Below are positions 42,731 to 52,416 of a stretch of DNA of 64,000 bases, one piece after another. The notes beneath the pieces are model-generated. The model saw only the letters and a program-made list of their open reading frames with translations, had not been told where the DNA came from and searched no databases. Source of the DNA: Bacillota bacterium (GTDB lineage Bacteria > Bacillota > Clostridia > Acetivibrionales > JAEZXR01); contig JAEZXR010000127.1 of NCBI GenBank assembly GCA_023419605.1, forward strand, positions 137,478 through 201,477, written 5' to 3'. Position numbers and translations under genes: made by a program. How positions within the stretch are numbered: the first letter of the stretch is position 1; every line of letters begins with the position of its first letter.

Positions 42731-44287
42731 ATGAACAGTTTGGGTGTTAAGGATTTATTCAGCAAAAACTTAACCGATTATCAGGAGGAAATTAATTCGT
42801 TTGTACTAAAAGTTTGTACTTCAGGCGGGATTATGGGGATTTTATTTTTTGTCGGCTTGAAGATAACCAATGTATTAGAACGGTTAACCTGGAACAATGT
42901 TATTAACTTTTCCATTTTCAGTATCGCAAATCTACTCATTCCGGCAATCGTATACCTTCTCTTCCATAAAACAATGAACAAAACACTTTTTGTAAAATTA
43001 TTCAAGTATACCCTTATCTTTTGTGCAACCGTGAACTATTACGTTCTTGTAATCAACATCCCCTACAGGGAGATGTGGGGTTCCATCTTTCTTGTGTTTT
43101 TCCTTAGCTCCTTCTACTTGGAAGTAGGTACTGCCGTATATTGCATTGTACTGGCCTTCCTGGTTTGTGTCCTCTCCTTTTTTACCAGTAACTATTTCCA
43201 TCCCCAAAGCGATGTCTTCAGCGAATTTCTGGTGCGGGGGATGGGATTAAGCTTTGGAGCTACATGTGCTGTCATCACGGCATTTTTATCCAAAAAGCTG
43301 CTGATGCGGTCTACCACCAGCGAGTTCCACTCTCATCAATCGTTTAAGGAATTGGAACTGGTGATCAATCAAGCGAGAGCAACTTCACAGATGCTTTCGC
43401 AAGCAAGCTCTCAAATTGCAGCCCTTGCAGTACAACAAAATGCGGCTTCCGAGATAACGTCGAAAAATTCGATGGAAGTGTCCGATGGCGCCGTTGAAAC
43501 AGCAAACAGTGTCAAAGAAGGTTCAGTCTTGTTGGACCGGTTGTCAGGTAATATTCACTCCGTACAAAATAAAATCAATGTTCTTGTACAGGTTTCCAAA
43601 GATCTGCAAAAATCAGCCCTGGAAAGCAGAGATTCCATTTTTGAAGCAACAAAACAAGTAGTAGGTGTAAAAGAAAGTGTAGCAACAACCTCGCAGAGTA
43701 CCCGGGAATTAGACCTCAAAGCCAAAGAAATCAGTAATGTGGTAGAATTTATCAGACAAATCGCCGATCAGACCAACCTCCTTGCACTAAATGCTTCTAT
43801 CGAAGCTGCAAGAGCAGGAGAGCACGGAAAAGGTTTTTCTGTAGTGGCTGAAGAAATCAGAAAGCTCGCTGAACAAAGCCATAAATCATTGACGGCCATT
43901 ACCAATACCATAACCGAAATCCTGCAATACAGTGAGCACGTAGAGAAATTGATGGGCAGCAGTGTCTCGATGGTGGAAGATGGCGCTGCCATCATACAGC
44001 AGTCCATGTCCACTTATCAAAACATCAACGAACATCTCCTGCTTGCCATCACTTCCCTTAATGAAGTAAAGCAGATGTCAGAGATACAGTTGGAAGAATC
44101 GCAAACTGCAAGTGATTTTATGCGGAAGGTAAGTTCCATTGCGGTGAAAACCTCTCAGAATATTGAACATATGGCCAGTTCAACCCAGGAAAGCTTTGCT
44201 GCCAGCGAAGAACTGCTCAAGGCAGCTCAATCCCTGGAAGATATGGCCAGAGACCTCCACAGTATCATATCAGTAAGTAGAGGATAA
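42731..44287 (+). CDS. methyl-accepting chemotaxis protein with polytopic membrane sensor
   Basis: 518 residues from ATG 42731 (AAGGAGG 5 nt upstream); an in-frame ATG at 42683 precedes that site. About six membrane helices fill residues 28-200 (e.g. GGIMGILFFVGLKITNV, then MWGSIFLVFFLSSFYLEVG). There is no extracellular domain and no obvious HAMP. The signalling coiled coil has the tip DQTNLLALNASIEAARAGEH. Such receptors are thought to sense membrane state, energy or hydrophobic signals; this is inference. It is monocistronic, and a terminator follows. Confidence 0.92.
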   Translation: MNSLGVKDLFSKNLTDYQEEINSFVLKVCTSGGIMGILFFVGLKITNVLERLTWNNVINFSIFSIANLLIPAIVYLLFHKTMNKTLFVKLFKYTLIFCATVNYYVLVINIPYREMWGSIFLVFFLSSFYLEVGTAVYCIVLAFLVCVLSFFTSNYFHPQSDVFSEFLVRGMGLSFGATCAVITAFLSKKLLMRSTTSEFHSHQSFKELELVINQARATSQMLSQASSQIAALAVQQNAASEITSKNSMEVSDGAVETANSVKEGSVLLDRLSGNIHSVQNKINVLVQVSKDLQKSALESRDSIFEATKQVVGVKESVATTSQSTRELDLKAKEISNVVEFIRQIADQTNLLALNASIEAARAGEHGKGFSVVAEEIRKLAEQSHKSLTAITNTITEILQYSEHVEKLMGSSVSMVEDGAAIIQQSMSTYQNINEHLLLAITSLNEVKQMSEIQLEESQTASDFMRKVSSIAVKTSQNIEHMASSTQESFAASEELLKAAQSLEDMARDLHSIISVSRG

Positions 44288-44358
44288 GGTAAAGGTACGT
44301 AAGAACAAGAAAGAAATTGACAAAACGCTTTTTACTTGAATAAATAAAATCTAAAGCA

Positions 44359-44388
44359 GGGCGGGTTTTGTAACTCGTCCCCTTTTTC
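44359..44388 (+). terminator. terminator of the second chemoreceptor gene
   Basis: GGGCGGGTT and AACTCGTCCC form a stem with one bulge, followed by CTTTTTC. Confidence 0.75.
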
Positions 44389-44525
44389 ATTACTTGAAAC
44401 TTTCTTTTATGTCTTGTTATTTTTTCAGTAATTCTTTATAGTATAATCTGACTTTTGCAGCTAAAGAGACAATGTAAGTCAGGGGTCGAAGCTGTTTGTG
44501 ACAATTTCGAATAAGTTTTCACACA

Positions 44526-44970
44526 CTCTGACGGTTCCTTAACTCGGTAAGCTTATTATGTTATACTTCAAACCAAGAAGAGGTTGGAAGTATATGCCAA
44601 GGCAGAGGAGAATGCTAGGAGAGAGTAAAACCTATCATATCATGATAAGAGGTAATGAGAGAAAGAACTTATTTATCGATAATGAGGACAGGGTGCGGTT
44701 ATTAGATACTTTATATGAGAAGAACAAGGAACAGAATTATGAGATCCTTGCATAGTGAGAGAGGCTAAGGCGGTTACAGGAGTATCTTGATGGTAACGGT
44801 TTAGCGCTACCCGACTTGAAAAGTAAATCCTGTGTAAATCAAAGGAATGAGCTAATCGCAATTTGAATACAAGTTCGAATCAGTCAATAAGAGAGCTTAC
44901 ACGCATTTTAGACCTTGACAGGAATATCATTCAACGAATGCAGTGAGTTGAAGAACCGTCCCTTGACTCA
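44526..44970 (+). pseudogene. internally deleted RAYT unit
   Basis: Left end CTGACGGTTCCTTAACTCGG and right end GAACCGTCCCTTGACTC match the intact unit's termini. The N-terminal 60 codons or so (44558-44755) closely match 39248-39450, then a stop interrupts. The C-terminal part resumes at about 44760 (related to EYLDGKGLALSDLKN) with a frameshift. The HUH motif is deleted, so it is inactive but might be moved by the intact enzyme. Confidence 0.87.
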
Positions 44971-45013
44971 TGTATGGATAGATATAGGCAAACAGCCATA
45001 AGATTGATGGAAG

Positions 45014-45060
45014 AGAGTGCCACGAAACTACTTTTACGTAGGGAGTGGCACTCTTTTTTT
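45014..45060 (+). terminator. strong hairpin with T-run
   Basis: AGAGTGCCAC (45014-45023) pairs with GTGGCACTCT (45045-45054), followed by nine T residues. No gene directly precedes it apart from the RAYT remnant. The remaining 45061-45312 is A/T-rich with only the next gene's GGGGGAG site. Confidence 0.85.
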
Positions 45061-45312
45061 ATACCCAGACTCAAAAAAGTACATGGATGATCGAGTAGAG
45101 GCAAGTAAGGAAATACAAACACGTAAAAGAAGCGGCGAAAAAATTGTGTGCTTCCTATATGAAATGAATAAGTTGTCTCTTTACTGCTTGTGCTAAATTG
45201 GAAATCACTATATAATCAAAGCAACATTGCGTATTTATGCAGCTATAAGTTTATTAAGTTGATTTTAGGAATGTTTACCATAAAAAATTTATCTTGATAT
45301 GGGGGAGACAAA

Positions 45313-46221
45313 ATGGAAAAATTTAAAGTGTACTCAACGAGTTTCATGGAAAAATTAGAGTTTCCTGAAGATGCACAAAGATATTTGGGGCAGATCAGTG
45401 AAGCTTTGGAAAGAGACGGAGAGCTTTATAACGAAATGAATGTAATAATTAAGCAATTTTTTGATAGGGACCATACACCATTCGAAGAAATTTCAGAGCG
45501 TCTAAACCATTTAGCGCATAAAGCGGATATTCATCATTACACGATACACTTTATGTTTTTCATGTATAGCTCTCAAATATTGAAAAGTAGCTATCAAAAG
45601 GCGGGTATTTCAGAGGAAGTTTTCTGGAATTCTATGTTGGATTTGCGGTGTAAATTGATAGAATGCTACAATATTCACGGGATTTGGGGTACTTTTGTAT
45701 CTAACTGGTTTCCTGGATTTTACAAAATGCAGCGTTTTGGACTTGGTCGTCTTCAGTATGAGTACGAAGTCTTTCAACATGAAAATTATCAACGAAAGGG
45801 GTTTACTGTTCATAAGGGTGACCGGGTTTATAACTTGCATATTCCATCATATGGTTCGTTTACCCGTAACGAAAGAATGGCTTCCTATCGAAAAGCGTAT
45901 GAATTTTTTAAAGATGAACTAGATGGAAACCCGATCGTCTTTGTATGTGATTCTTGGTTGCTTTATCCAAAGAATAAGATATTTATGCCTAAAGGCTCAA
46001 ATATCGTAGATTTTATGCATGATTTTGACATTATCGCCAGCAAGGAATCAGATACTTTCTCGAACGCCTGGCGTGTGTTTGGTAAAGAGCATGAAAATCC
46101 GGTTGAGAAGCTGCCTGCAAATACATCTCTGCAACGAGCGTATATAAATTGGTTGAAGGATGGCAACAAAACCGGAACGGGCTTTGGAATAATATTGTTT
46201 GACGGCGAAAATATAATATGA
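45313..46221 (+). CDS. acyltransferase-like protein with GNAT_C-type domain
   Basis: 302 residues with GGGGGAG before the ATG. The N-terminal helical half (about 1-140) and the C-terminal mixed half (TVHKGDRVYNLHIPSYG, DSWLLYPKNKIFMPKGSNIV, NTSLQRAYINWLKDG) match the two-domain NAT_N/GNAT_C acyltransferase group found in Firmicutes. The acyl acceptor is unknown. No signal peptide. It stands alone at the left edge of the glycan locus and has its own terminator, so it is probably not part of it. Confidence 0.7.
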   Translation: MEKFKVYSTSFMEKLEFPEDAQRYLGQISEALERDGELYNEMNVIIKQFFDRDHTPFEEISERLNHLAHKADIHHYTIHFMFFMYSSQILKSSYQKAGISEEVFWNSMLDLRCKLIECYNIHGIWGTFVSNWFPGFYKMQRFGLGRLQYEYEVFQHENYQRKGFTVHKGDRVYNLHIPSYGSFTRNERMASYRKAYEFFKDELDGNPIVFVCDSWLLYPKNKIFMPKGSNIVDFMHDFDIIASKESDTFSNAWRVFGKEHENPVEKLPANTSLQRAYINWLKDGNKTGTGFGIILFDGENII

Positions 46222-46238
46222 ACAATGCAGGTTACAGC

Positions 46239-46276
46239 ATGCGACAGGGAGTATCATTCCTTGTCGCATTTATTTT
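46239..46276 (+). terminator. terminator of the acyltransferase-like gene
   Basis: ATGCGACA (46239-46246) pairs with TGTCGCAT (46262-46269), the stem being extended by AGG/CCT, then TTATTTT. Confidence 0.75.
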
Positions 46277-46366
46277 GCGAATCTTTGGTCTATGAGTTAA
46301 AAATGGTTTTTCTGGAACACGAGCAACTGGCAGAAATGCCGCTTATTTGCCTTCAACAAAGTTAGG

Positions 46367-47251
46367 CTATAAAGATGCCTTCTTCATAGCAATAGCAACC
46401 ATTCCATAAATACCGGCATTGTTTCCAAGCTGTGCTGCTTTGATCTTTACATTAGAAAAGCTGCTCATGACCCGTTCTTTGATTTTAATATTAATTTGAT
46501 CGATTATATAAGATTCATTCATTATTCCTCCTCCTAAAACAATGCAGGAGGGATTGAATATATGAACCAGGCTTATAAGACCATATAGGATTTCATCAAT
46601 CCAGTTGTCTATGATATTTTTAGTTTCTAGATTTCCTTCATAAAAGCTTTTAAATATATCTCTACCGTTTTTAAGGTCAGGATTGACAGCCTGAGCTTGA
46701 TGTACCAGTGCAGTTGTGGAAGCATAACGCTCATAACAACCTTTATAATCGCAAACACATGCCAACCCTCCGGGATGAGTGATAATATGTCCCATTTCAC
46801 CAGCTATACCATTAAAACCTTTATAAAGCTCATTATTAATAACTATGGCACCGCCAACGCCTGTGCCGTATGTAAGGCAAATGAAATTACTTTCTTCCTT
46901 TGCTGCCCCATAATATTTTTCACCGATAGCTGCAGCGTTTACATCATTCTCCATATAGACGGGTTTATTGTATTTCTCAGATATTATGTCTTTGAATCTA
47001 ATCTTTGAATAACCCGGAATATTTCCGTCATAGATTATGCGGCCTTCTTCACTGTTCACCTGGCCCGTAGCGCTTATGCTTATTACATCATAATTTGTGT
47101 ACTGATCTATAGCTTTAAAAATGTTTTTTAAAAGAAATTCCCCACCCAAAATACCATCTGACGGGATCTCATTAAACTTATTAATAGTGGAATTCTCTAC
47201 ATATGCAGATTTGATTGCTGTTCCACCAATATCCAAAGCGAGAATATTCAT
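46367..47251 (-). CDS. ROK family sugar kinase (ManNAc/GlcNAc/glucose kinase type)
   Basis: 294 residues. The ATP-binding start is ILALDIGGTAIKSA. The sugar site includes MENDVNAAAIGEKYYG with the catalytic Asp. GEMGHIITHPGG followed by CVCDYKGCYERY is the ROK zinc motif. No N-terminal helix-turn-helix, so it is a kinase rather than a repressor. With nanE in the same locus, phosphorylation of N-acetylmannosamine is the best guess; GlcNAc or glucose are alternatives. It is divergent from the main operon across a 411-bp operator-rich gap. Its ribosome binding site is weak. Confidence 0.88.
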   Translation of the reverse strand: MNILALDIGGTAIKSAYVENSTINKFNEIPSDGILGGEFLLKNIFKAIDQYTNYDVISISATGQVNSEEGRIIYDGNIPGYSKIRFKDIISEKYNKPVYMENDVNAAAIGEKYYGAAKEESNFICLTYGTGVGGAIVINNELYKGFNGIAGEMGHIITHPGGLACVCDYKGCYERYASTTALVHQAQAVNPDLKNGRDIFKSFYEGNLETKNIIDNWIDEILYGLISLVHIFNPSCIVLGGGIMNESYIIDQINIKIKERVMSSFSNVKIKAAQLGNNAGIYGMVAIAMKKASL

Positions 47252-47435
47252 AACATTACCATTGTAATAAAAAATAAATTTTCATTACTCTTCCTTAAAT
47301 TATATATATTTGTTTGTTAGATTTATGGAAAAAATGTAGTTAAATCTTCATGTTACTGCGGTCATTAAAGCTTTGCCGTTTATTCCAAGTTTCTGATTTT
47401 ATTATATAAGAATAAAAATAAAATGCAATATAAAA

Positions 47436-47450
47436 TAAAAATTTTTTTCA
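47436..47450. promoter_or_regulatory. putative RpiR operator 1
   Basis: TAAAAA-TTT-TTTTCA, one mismatch from the shared pattern TGAAAA-N3-TTTTCA. It lies upstream of the -35 of the main operon promoter. Confidence 0.45.
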
Positions 47451-47480
47451 AATAAATTGATCGAAAAAGTTTCTACACAC

Positions 47481-47509
47481 TTGACAAGCTAAGTATAGTA
47501 ATATAAAAT
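47481..47509 (+). promoter_or_regulatory. promoter of the glycan-utilisation operon
   Basis: TTGACA (47481-47486), 17-bp spacer and TAAAAT (47504-47509). Start of transcription would fall at about 47516, inside a large dyad. Confidence 0.82.
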
Positions 47510-47515
47510 TGACTT

Positions 47516-47554
47516 AATGAAAATTATTTCCGGTTTGGAAAATATTTTTCATTA
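47516..47554. promoter_or_regulatory. putative double RpiR operator at the transcription start
   Basis: Two half-related sites, TGAAAA-ATT-ATTTCC (47518-47532) and GGAAAA-TAT-TTTTCA (47538-47552), are arranged as a larger inverted repeat around GGTTT. Binding here would block the promoter at 47481-47509. Confidence 0.6.
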
Positions 47555-47628
47555 AATTAAGCAAAGCATTCCGTATTATTTATTTGTTTTCTCAAAATTT
47601 GGATAATAAAAGTAAAAAGTGGGGGAAA

Positions 47629-47649
47629 GATTGAAAATAATTTTCAATC
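47629..47649. promoter_or_regulatory. putative RpiR operator, perfect 21-bp dyad
   Basis: GATTGAAAAT, a central A, and its exact complement ATTTTCAATC. The core TGAAAA-TAA-TTTTCA (47632-47646) is the best match to the shared pattern. It lies between the GGGGGA site at 47621 and the annotated ATG at 47663, so it could affect translation as well as transcription. Confidence 0.65.
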
Positions 47650-47662
47650 AATTAATGGGTAT

Positions 47663-48724
47663 ATGGATAAAAATCTTGATTCTATTAAATGGATAGAACC
47701 TTTTGATGAACCGCTAAGGCTCAGTGGATTTGCTTTTTTTAAAGAGGATAGGGTATACAGACGTTTGCCACTTAGAACAAAAGAAGTGTTTGAGAAAGTA
47801 AATCCCAATCTTAATATTTTATGTGAAAATACTGCTGGGGGGCAAATTGCATTTCGAACCGACTCATCTCAAATTCTACTGCGAGTCCAATTGCATAAAC
47901 CTCACAATATGGTAAATATGCCTGCAACAGGGCAATGTGGTTTTGACTGTTACCTTGCACAAAACGGTGAACGTCTGAAGTTTTTTGGCGTTACAAAGTT
48001 TGATATAAAAGAAAGTACATATGAATGTGAAGTTGTAGCTAATCTAAAAAGAGATGTAATAAGGGATGTACTGATTAATTTCCCATTATATGAAGGAGTA
48101 AAGGAAGTACAAGTAGGTTTGGATTATGATGCGGTTGTTGAAGGGCCAAAAGAATTTAGCGACAGCGGCAAAATGGTGTTTTACGGTACATCTATTACAC
48201 AGGGAGGATGTGCATGCAGGCCAGGCATGGCTTATACAAACATCCTAAGCAGATGGTTGAACAGGGAATGCATCAATTTGGGATTCTCCGCCAATGGTCT
48301 GGGAGAATACGAAATGGCACAAGTTATTGCCGAAATAGAAAATCCTGACATTATTGTCCTCGATTACGAAGCTAATTCTGCTACAAACGGTAGATTGGAA
48401 GCTTCATTGGATGGATTTATTCAAATTATCAGAGAAAAGCATAGAGAAGTACCTATACTGGTTCTTTCAAGAATTCAGTATCTTGCAGATTGCTATGATG
48501 AAAATATGATGGATAACAGGAACAAATGGCGAGATTTCCAACGAGGCATTGTTGAGAAAAGAGCTGCAAATGGTGATGCCAATATTTATTTTTACAATGG
48601 TAACGATTTGTTTGATGAGTACTTTGATGAGTACACTGTAGATTTTATCCACCCAACTGACCTTGGCTTTTGGAAAATGGCCCAGGGACTCTATCCAGTA
48701 ATAAATCAAATATTAAATAAATAG
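47663..48724 (+). CDS. SGNH/GDSL hydrolase with GxDLY-type N-terminal domain (carbohydrate esterase-like)
   Basis: 353 residues. About 1-165 form a beta-rich domain (EVQVGLDYDAVVE near its end) like the GxDLY module. The SGNH domain follows: MVFYGTSITQGG with Ser177, NLGFSANGLGE, IIVLDYEANS and DFIHPTDLGF with Asp327/His330. No signal peptide, so it would remove acyl groups from imported sugars in the cytoplasm. It is the first gene of the locus, 7 bp before the GH20 gene. The start is uncertain: the ATG at 47663 lacks a good site, and GGGGGA at 47621 lies beyond a dyad. Confidence 0.82.
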   Translation: MDKNLDSIKWIEPFDEPLRLSGFAFFKEDRVYRRLPLRTKEVFEKVNPNLNILCENTAGGQIAFRTDSSQILLRVQLHKPHNMVNMPATGQCGFDCYLAQNGERLKFFGVTKFDIKESTYECEVVANLKRDVIRDVLINFPLYEGVKEVQVGLDYDAVVEGPKEFSDSGKMVFYGTSITQGGCACRPGMAYTNILSRWLNRECINLGFSANGLGEYEMAQVIAEIENPDIIVLDYEANSATNGRLEASLDGFIQIIREKHREVPILVLSRIQYLADCYDENMMDNRNKWRDFQRGIVEKRAANGDANIYFYNGNDLFDEYFDEYTVDFIHPTDLGFWKMAQGLYPVINQILNK

Positions 48725-48731
48725 GGGATGA

Positions 48732-50591
48732 ATGAGAGTGTTGGTATTTAATTTTATAAATTGCAATACAGAGGAACTAACAGCTATTTCGGAACTTCAA
48801 CAACTCTTGGGCTTTACCATCTCGGAAAACGGCAGAACTGTTTGTATTGAACATATTACGGTGGGTTTTGCGGTAGTAAAAGACAGTAATAGTATAAAAA
48901 TTCAATATAGCAGAAAAGAAACACTTTTCAGGTCTATTCTAATTTTGACTGCCAATATTGATAAAGAAAGCTTTAATGTTAAGGAAACCAACTCTTTTGA
49001 AGATTTGGGACTGTTGGTGGATATGTCCAGGAATGCAGTTCTTCGCCTGGAAACTGTAAAGGATTTAGTTCGCCATATGGCGGTTTTAGGATATAACTCT
49101 CTTCAACTTTATACAGAAGATACTTTTGAGGTTAAAGATGAGCCTTACTTTGGATATATGCGTGGCAGGCTGACTGGTGAGGAAATTAAGGAAATAGATT
49201 CTTACTGCAAGCTTTTCGGAATTGAATTAATTCCGTGTATCCAATGCCTTGCACATATCAATCAAATAACACGGTATGCAAACTATGATCCTATTGTAGA
49301 TGTTAATGATATTCTGCTTGTTAATGAAAAGAGTACATATGATTTTTTGGAAAACATTTTCAAATCCGTATCCGTTAATTTTTCAAGCAAAAAAATCAAT
49401 ATAGGTATGGATGAAGCCCATATGCTGGGACTTGGAAAATATTTAGACAAACATGGTTATCAAAAGCGTTTTGACATAATGATTCAGCATTTGGAAAAAG
49501 TAAGGGCTTTGTGCAAAAAGTACGGGCTTGAGCCCAGAATGTGGAGCGATATGTTCTTTAGGCTGATATATGGCGGTGAATACTATAAAGAGGATACCGA
49601 CTTTTCACCAGAGCTTCTGGAAAAAATACCAAAGGATGTAATGCTTTTATACTGGGATTATTATTCCTTTGATTACAACCGCTATGATTCCATGCTTAAA
49701 AAGCATTTGAAAATATCGGAAAATGTTGGCTTCGCAGGAGGCGCCTGGAAGTGGACGGGTTTTGCGCCAGACAATGCATATAGTATTGGAACAGTTAAAA
49801 GCTCTTTAAAAGCATGCAGTGATAATAAAATTAAAAGCTTCCTCCTTACTTGTTGGGGGGACAATGGAGCGGAAGCCAGTATTTTTTCAATTCTGCCATC
49901 CATTTACTACTGCGCTGAAAATGCCTATACTGGTAGTTTTGAAAAGGATAAGTTCAAAGCATTAACCGGAATTAGCTTTGATGACTTTATGAAGGTTGAT
50001 TTGCCCAACCGCATTGTTCAATCTGATTATGAGAGAAATAATGCCAGCAAATTTTTCCTGTATAATGATATTTTAATCGGAACCTTTGATTCTTTGGCTT
50101 TTGATGGAATAAGCAATATTTATGAAAAGCATGCACAAGAATTAAAAAGTGTTTGTGTTAAGGCAGGTCGCTACAGCTATATGTTTAATATACTTCAAAA
50201 GCTTTGCGAAGTATTGGCTGTGAAGGCTGAAATTGGTGTTAACATTAAGAAAGCATACGATAACAAAGATTCAGCATATTTGAAGCAAATGGTGGAGTTT
50301 ACCTTGCCCACGTTAATAGATCGGCTTAAGAGTTTTTATCGGGAGTTTAATTTCCAATGGCATAAGGAAAATAAAGCTTTTGGATTTGAAGTGCAGTGTA
50401 TCAGATTAGGAGGCTTGATCACACGTGTTGAATATGTGAAGGAAAGACTCAGTTCATATATTCAGGGAGAGATACCGGTAATTGAAGAGCTTGAGCAGGA
50501 AAGAATGCCTTTTAATTATTTTTCGAATTTAGATCTAGATAGGCTTATATACAATCTTTGGAATGTAATTACCTCTCCTTCTGTTATTTAG
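48732..50591 (+). CDS. GH20-type beta-N-acetylhexosaminidase
   Basis: 619 residues with GGGGATGA before the ATG. An N-terminal alpha/beta domain (about 1-90) precedes the barrel: LLVDMSRNAVLRLETVKDLV, YNSLQLYTEDTFEV, and INIGMDEAHMLGLG, which holds the catalytic Asp227-Glu228 pair of GH20. The helical C-terminal 220 residues contain no known catalytic motif. It should release terminal GlcNAc or GalNAc from oligosaccharides by substrate-assisted catalysis. No signal peptide, so it acts inside the cell after import by the neighbouring transporter. Confidence 0.87.
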   Translation: MRVLVFNFINCNTEELTAISELQQLLGFTISENGRTVCIEHITVGFAVVKDSNSIKIQYSRKETLFRSILILTANIDKESFNVKETNSFEDLGLLVDMSRNAVLRLETVKDLVRHMAVLGYNSLQLYTEDTFEVKDEPYFGYMRGRLTGEEIKEIDSYCKLFGIELIPCIQCLAHINQITRYANYDPIVDVNDILLVNEKSTYDFLENIFKSVSVNFSSKKINIGMDEAHMLGLGKYLDKHGYQKRFDIMIQHLEKVRALCKKYGLEPRMWSDMFFRLIYGGEYYKEDTDFSPELLEKIPKDVMLLYWDYYSFDYNRYDSMLKKHLKISENVGFAGGAWKWTGFAPDNAYSIGTVKSSLKACSDNKIKSFLLTCWGDNGAEASIFSILPSIYYCAENAYTGSFEKDKFKALTGISFDDFMKVDLPNRIVQSDYERNNASKFFLYNDILIGTFDSLAFDGISNIYEKHAQELKSVCVKAGRYSYMFNILQKLCEVLAVKAEIGVNIKKAYDNKDSAYLKQMVEFTLPTLIDRLKSFYREFNFQWHKENKAFGFEVQCIRLGGLITRVEYVKERLSSYIQGEIPVIEELEQERMPFNYFSNLDLDRLIYNLWNVITSPSVI

Positions 50592-50718
50592 GTAAATTAT
50601 AAATATGTCCTATTGATACTGATCACTTGTTTATTTTCGTTGTTTTATGATGTTAACTATTTTTATAATATGGCTAACATTACACATAAATTAATATTTA
50701 GAAAGATGGAGGTCAAAT

Positions 50719-52326
50719 ATGAAAAGTAAACTTTTCCGTACACTATCACTGATACTTGCTGCATCAGCCGTTATAACCCTTACAGGCTGCGGCAACAAAA
50801 ATGAAAAGCAAACAGATAAGGGAAGTTCAACAGCTGCACCTAAAATTGAAAAGGTTTCATCTTTTAAGTATTTCAACATGGCGACGGGAAAAACCAAAGA
50901 AGAATTCAACGCCAGTCCTTTGTCTGCCATGATAAAGGAACAAACAGGCTATACCGTTACTTATGATCAGGCACCTGCAGATCCAAAGGACGCTGAGACA
51001 GCAGTTATGAATGTATTTATGTCGAGAGCAGACTACCAGGCAGTAAAGGTCACAAAGAACCAGTTTTACAGTTTACTTGCAACGGATGCTTTAAAAGATA
51101 TCACACCTTACGTTAATTCATCGACAAACCTTAAAACCCAAATTTCACAATTTGGCTGGCAAACTGCATCAAAAGACGGAAAAATATATGCAATCCCGCA
51201 AAAGGATGCAGCAATGGTTAACAGCGTGGCAATTGCATACAGGTTGGATTGGCTGAAAGAATATAATGCAGCAAATCCCTCTGCACAAATTGACTTGCCT
51301 TCAGAAAAAAACGGTTACTCAATGACAATAACCGATTTCAAGAAAATGTTGACTTACTTTAAGGGTAAGGTACCCCAGAATGGTAAGGCATTGGCTATTG
51401 ATATCAATGGCGTATTCCTTGAGAATATTTTACCGGCCTTTGGTATATACCAGGAATGGGCTGATGTAAACGGTAAACTTCAATATTATATTAATCAACC
51501 GGGCTTTGAAGACTACATGAAATATATACAGGGATTATATGATGATGGGCTCATCAATTATCAGGCCACATCCGGTGATGCAGGAGTTGTCAAGCTGCTG
51601 CAGAGTAAAAGTATAGGCGCAGGCCGTGTACCGCACTGGAATGGAGCTACAATAGAAAAAAATGATGCGGCTGCAACAGATCCTAATATCGGATATATTT
51701 CAGCGCTTGTTCCTGATAATGCAAAGGGTGATGCATCAAAGGTTAGAGTATTTGCATTAGAAGGATATTCCTACTATACAGTAATTCCTAAATATTCTAC
51801 AGATGCACAGGCTGCTTCAGTGGTAGATTTTGCTGATAAGAAACTGGAAAAGGACTTCTTCCTTAAATTGGTGCTGGGTACTGAAGGTGAAACTTATAAA
51901 GTTGATAACGGAAAATATTATCCTATACTTCCGAAGTTTGATACAGACAGAGGTATTTCAGACAAGTTTTTGGATGGTACCCGTGAGGAAGAATATAGTA
52001 ATTACTGGCTGTGTCGTGTAAGAAAGGCTCCTGCACAGGATAAGTTATTCAGTATAGCAAATTACAATATTGCAGCAACAGGAATTAAGAGCCCTGTAAC
52101 TGTAATGCCTCCGAATGCAGTATACGATAGCAGCTATTCTGCAGCTGATACTGAAGTAAAGACTGCACTTGTTAAATCTTTATATAAGAAAGACGGACGT
52201 CAGTCTCTTTCAGATATTCAGAAAGTATTCGCAAACAACAAGGGCAATGATATAACCACAGCAGTAAACGACTGGTATGGAAAATGGGCTGAAAAAGCAA
52301 ACTTTAATAAAGTAAAAGGCAGATAA
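50719..52326 (+). CDS. ABC transporter solute-binding lipoprotein (family 1, LplA-like)
   Basis: 535 residues. Lipoprotein signal ILAASAVITLTGCGNK with the lipobox Cys. The mature part is a large sugar-binding protein: early MATGKTKEEFNASPLSAMIK, later EWADVNGKLQYYINQPGFED. The C-terminal YDSSYSAADTEVKTAL also matches the large LplA-type group that binds oligosaccharides. GGAGGTC precedes the ATG. It is separated from its permeases by a hairpin at 52342-52382 that would give excess binding protein. It captures the glycan outside the membrane. Confidence 0.92.
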   Translation: MKSKLFRTLSLILAASAVITLTGCGNKNEKQTDKGSSTAAPKIEKVSSFKYFNMATGKTKEEFNASPLSAMIKEQTGYTVTYDQAPADPKDAETAVMNVFMSRADYQAVKVTKNQFYSLLATDALKDITPYVNSSTNLKTQISQFGWQTASKDGKIYAIPQKDAAMVNSVAIAYRLDWLKEYNAANPSAQIDLPSEKNGYSMTITDFKKMLTYFKGKVPQNGKALAIDINGVFLENILPAFGIYQEWADVNGKLQYYINQPGFEDYMKYIQGLYDDGLINYQATSGDAGVVKLLQSKSIGAGRVPHWNGATIEKNDAAATDPNIGYISALVPDNAKGDASKVRVFALEGYSYYTVIPKYSTDAQAASVVDFADKKLEKDFFLKLVLGTEGETYKVDNGKYYPILPKFDTDRGISDKFLDGTREEEYSNYWLCRVRKAPAQDKLFSIANYNIAATGIKSPVTVMPPNAVYDSSYSAADTEVKTALVKSLYKKDGRQSLSDIQKVFANNKGNDITTAVNDWYGKWAEKANFNKVKGR

Positions 52327-52341
52327 TGAATTAAAAATTAG

Positions 52342-52382
52342 TACCTGCTGAATATGTTTATACCATACATATTCAGCAGGTA
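52342..52382 (+). terminator. hairpin between binding-protein and permease genes
   Basis: A 16-bp perfect stem (52342-52357 with 52367-52382, arm TACCTGCTGAATATGT) and a 9-nt loop, followed by AGTTTTC. The weak T-tract suggests partial termination or mRNA 3' protection, common between binding-protein and permease genes. Confidence 0.7.
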
Positions 52383-52416
52383 AGTTTTCAATCTAAATTG
52401 ATAGGGAGCGTTGCCA

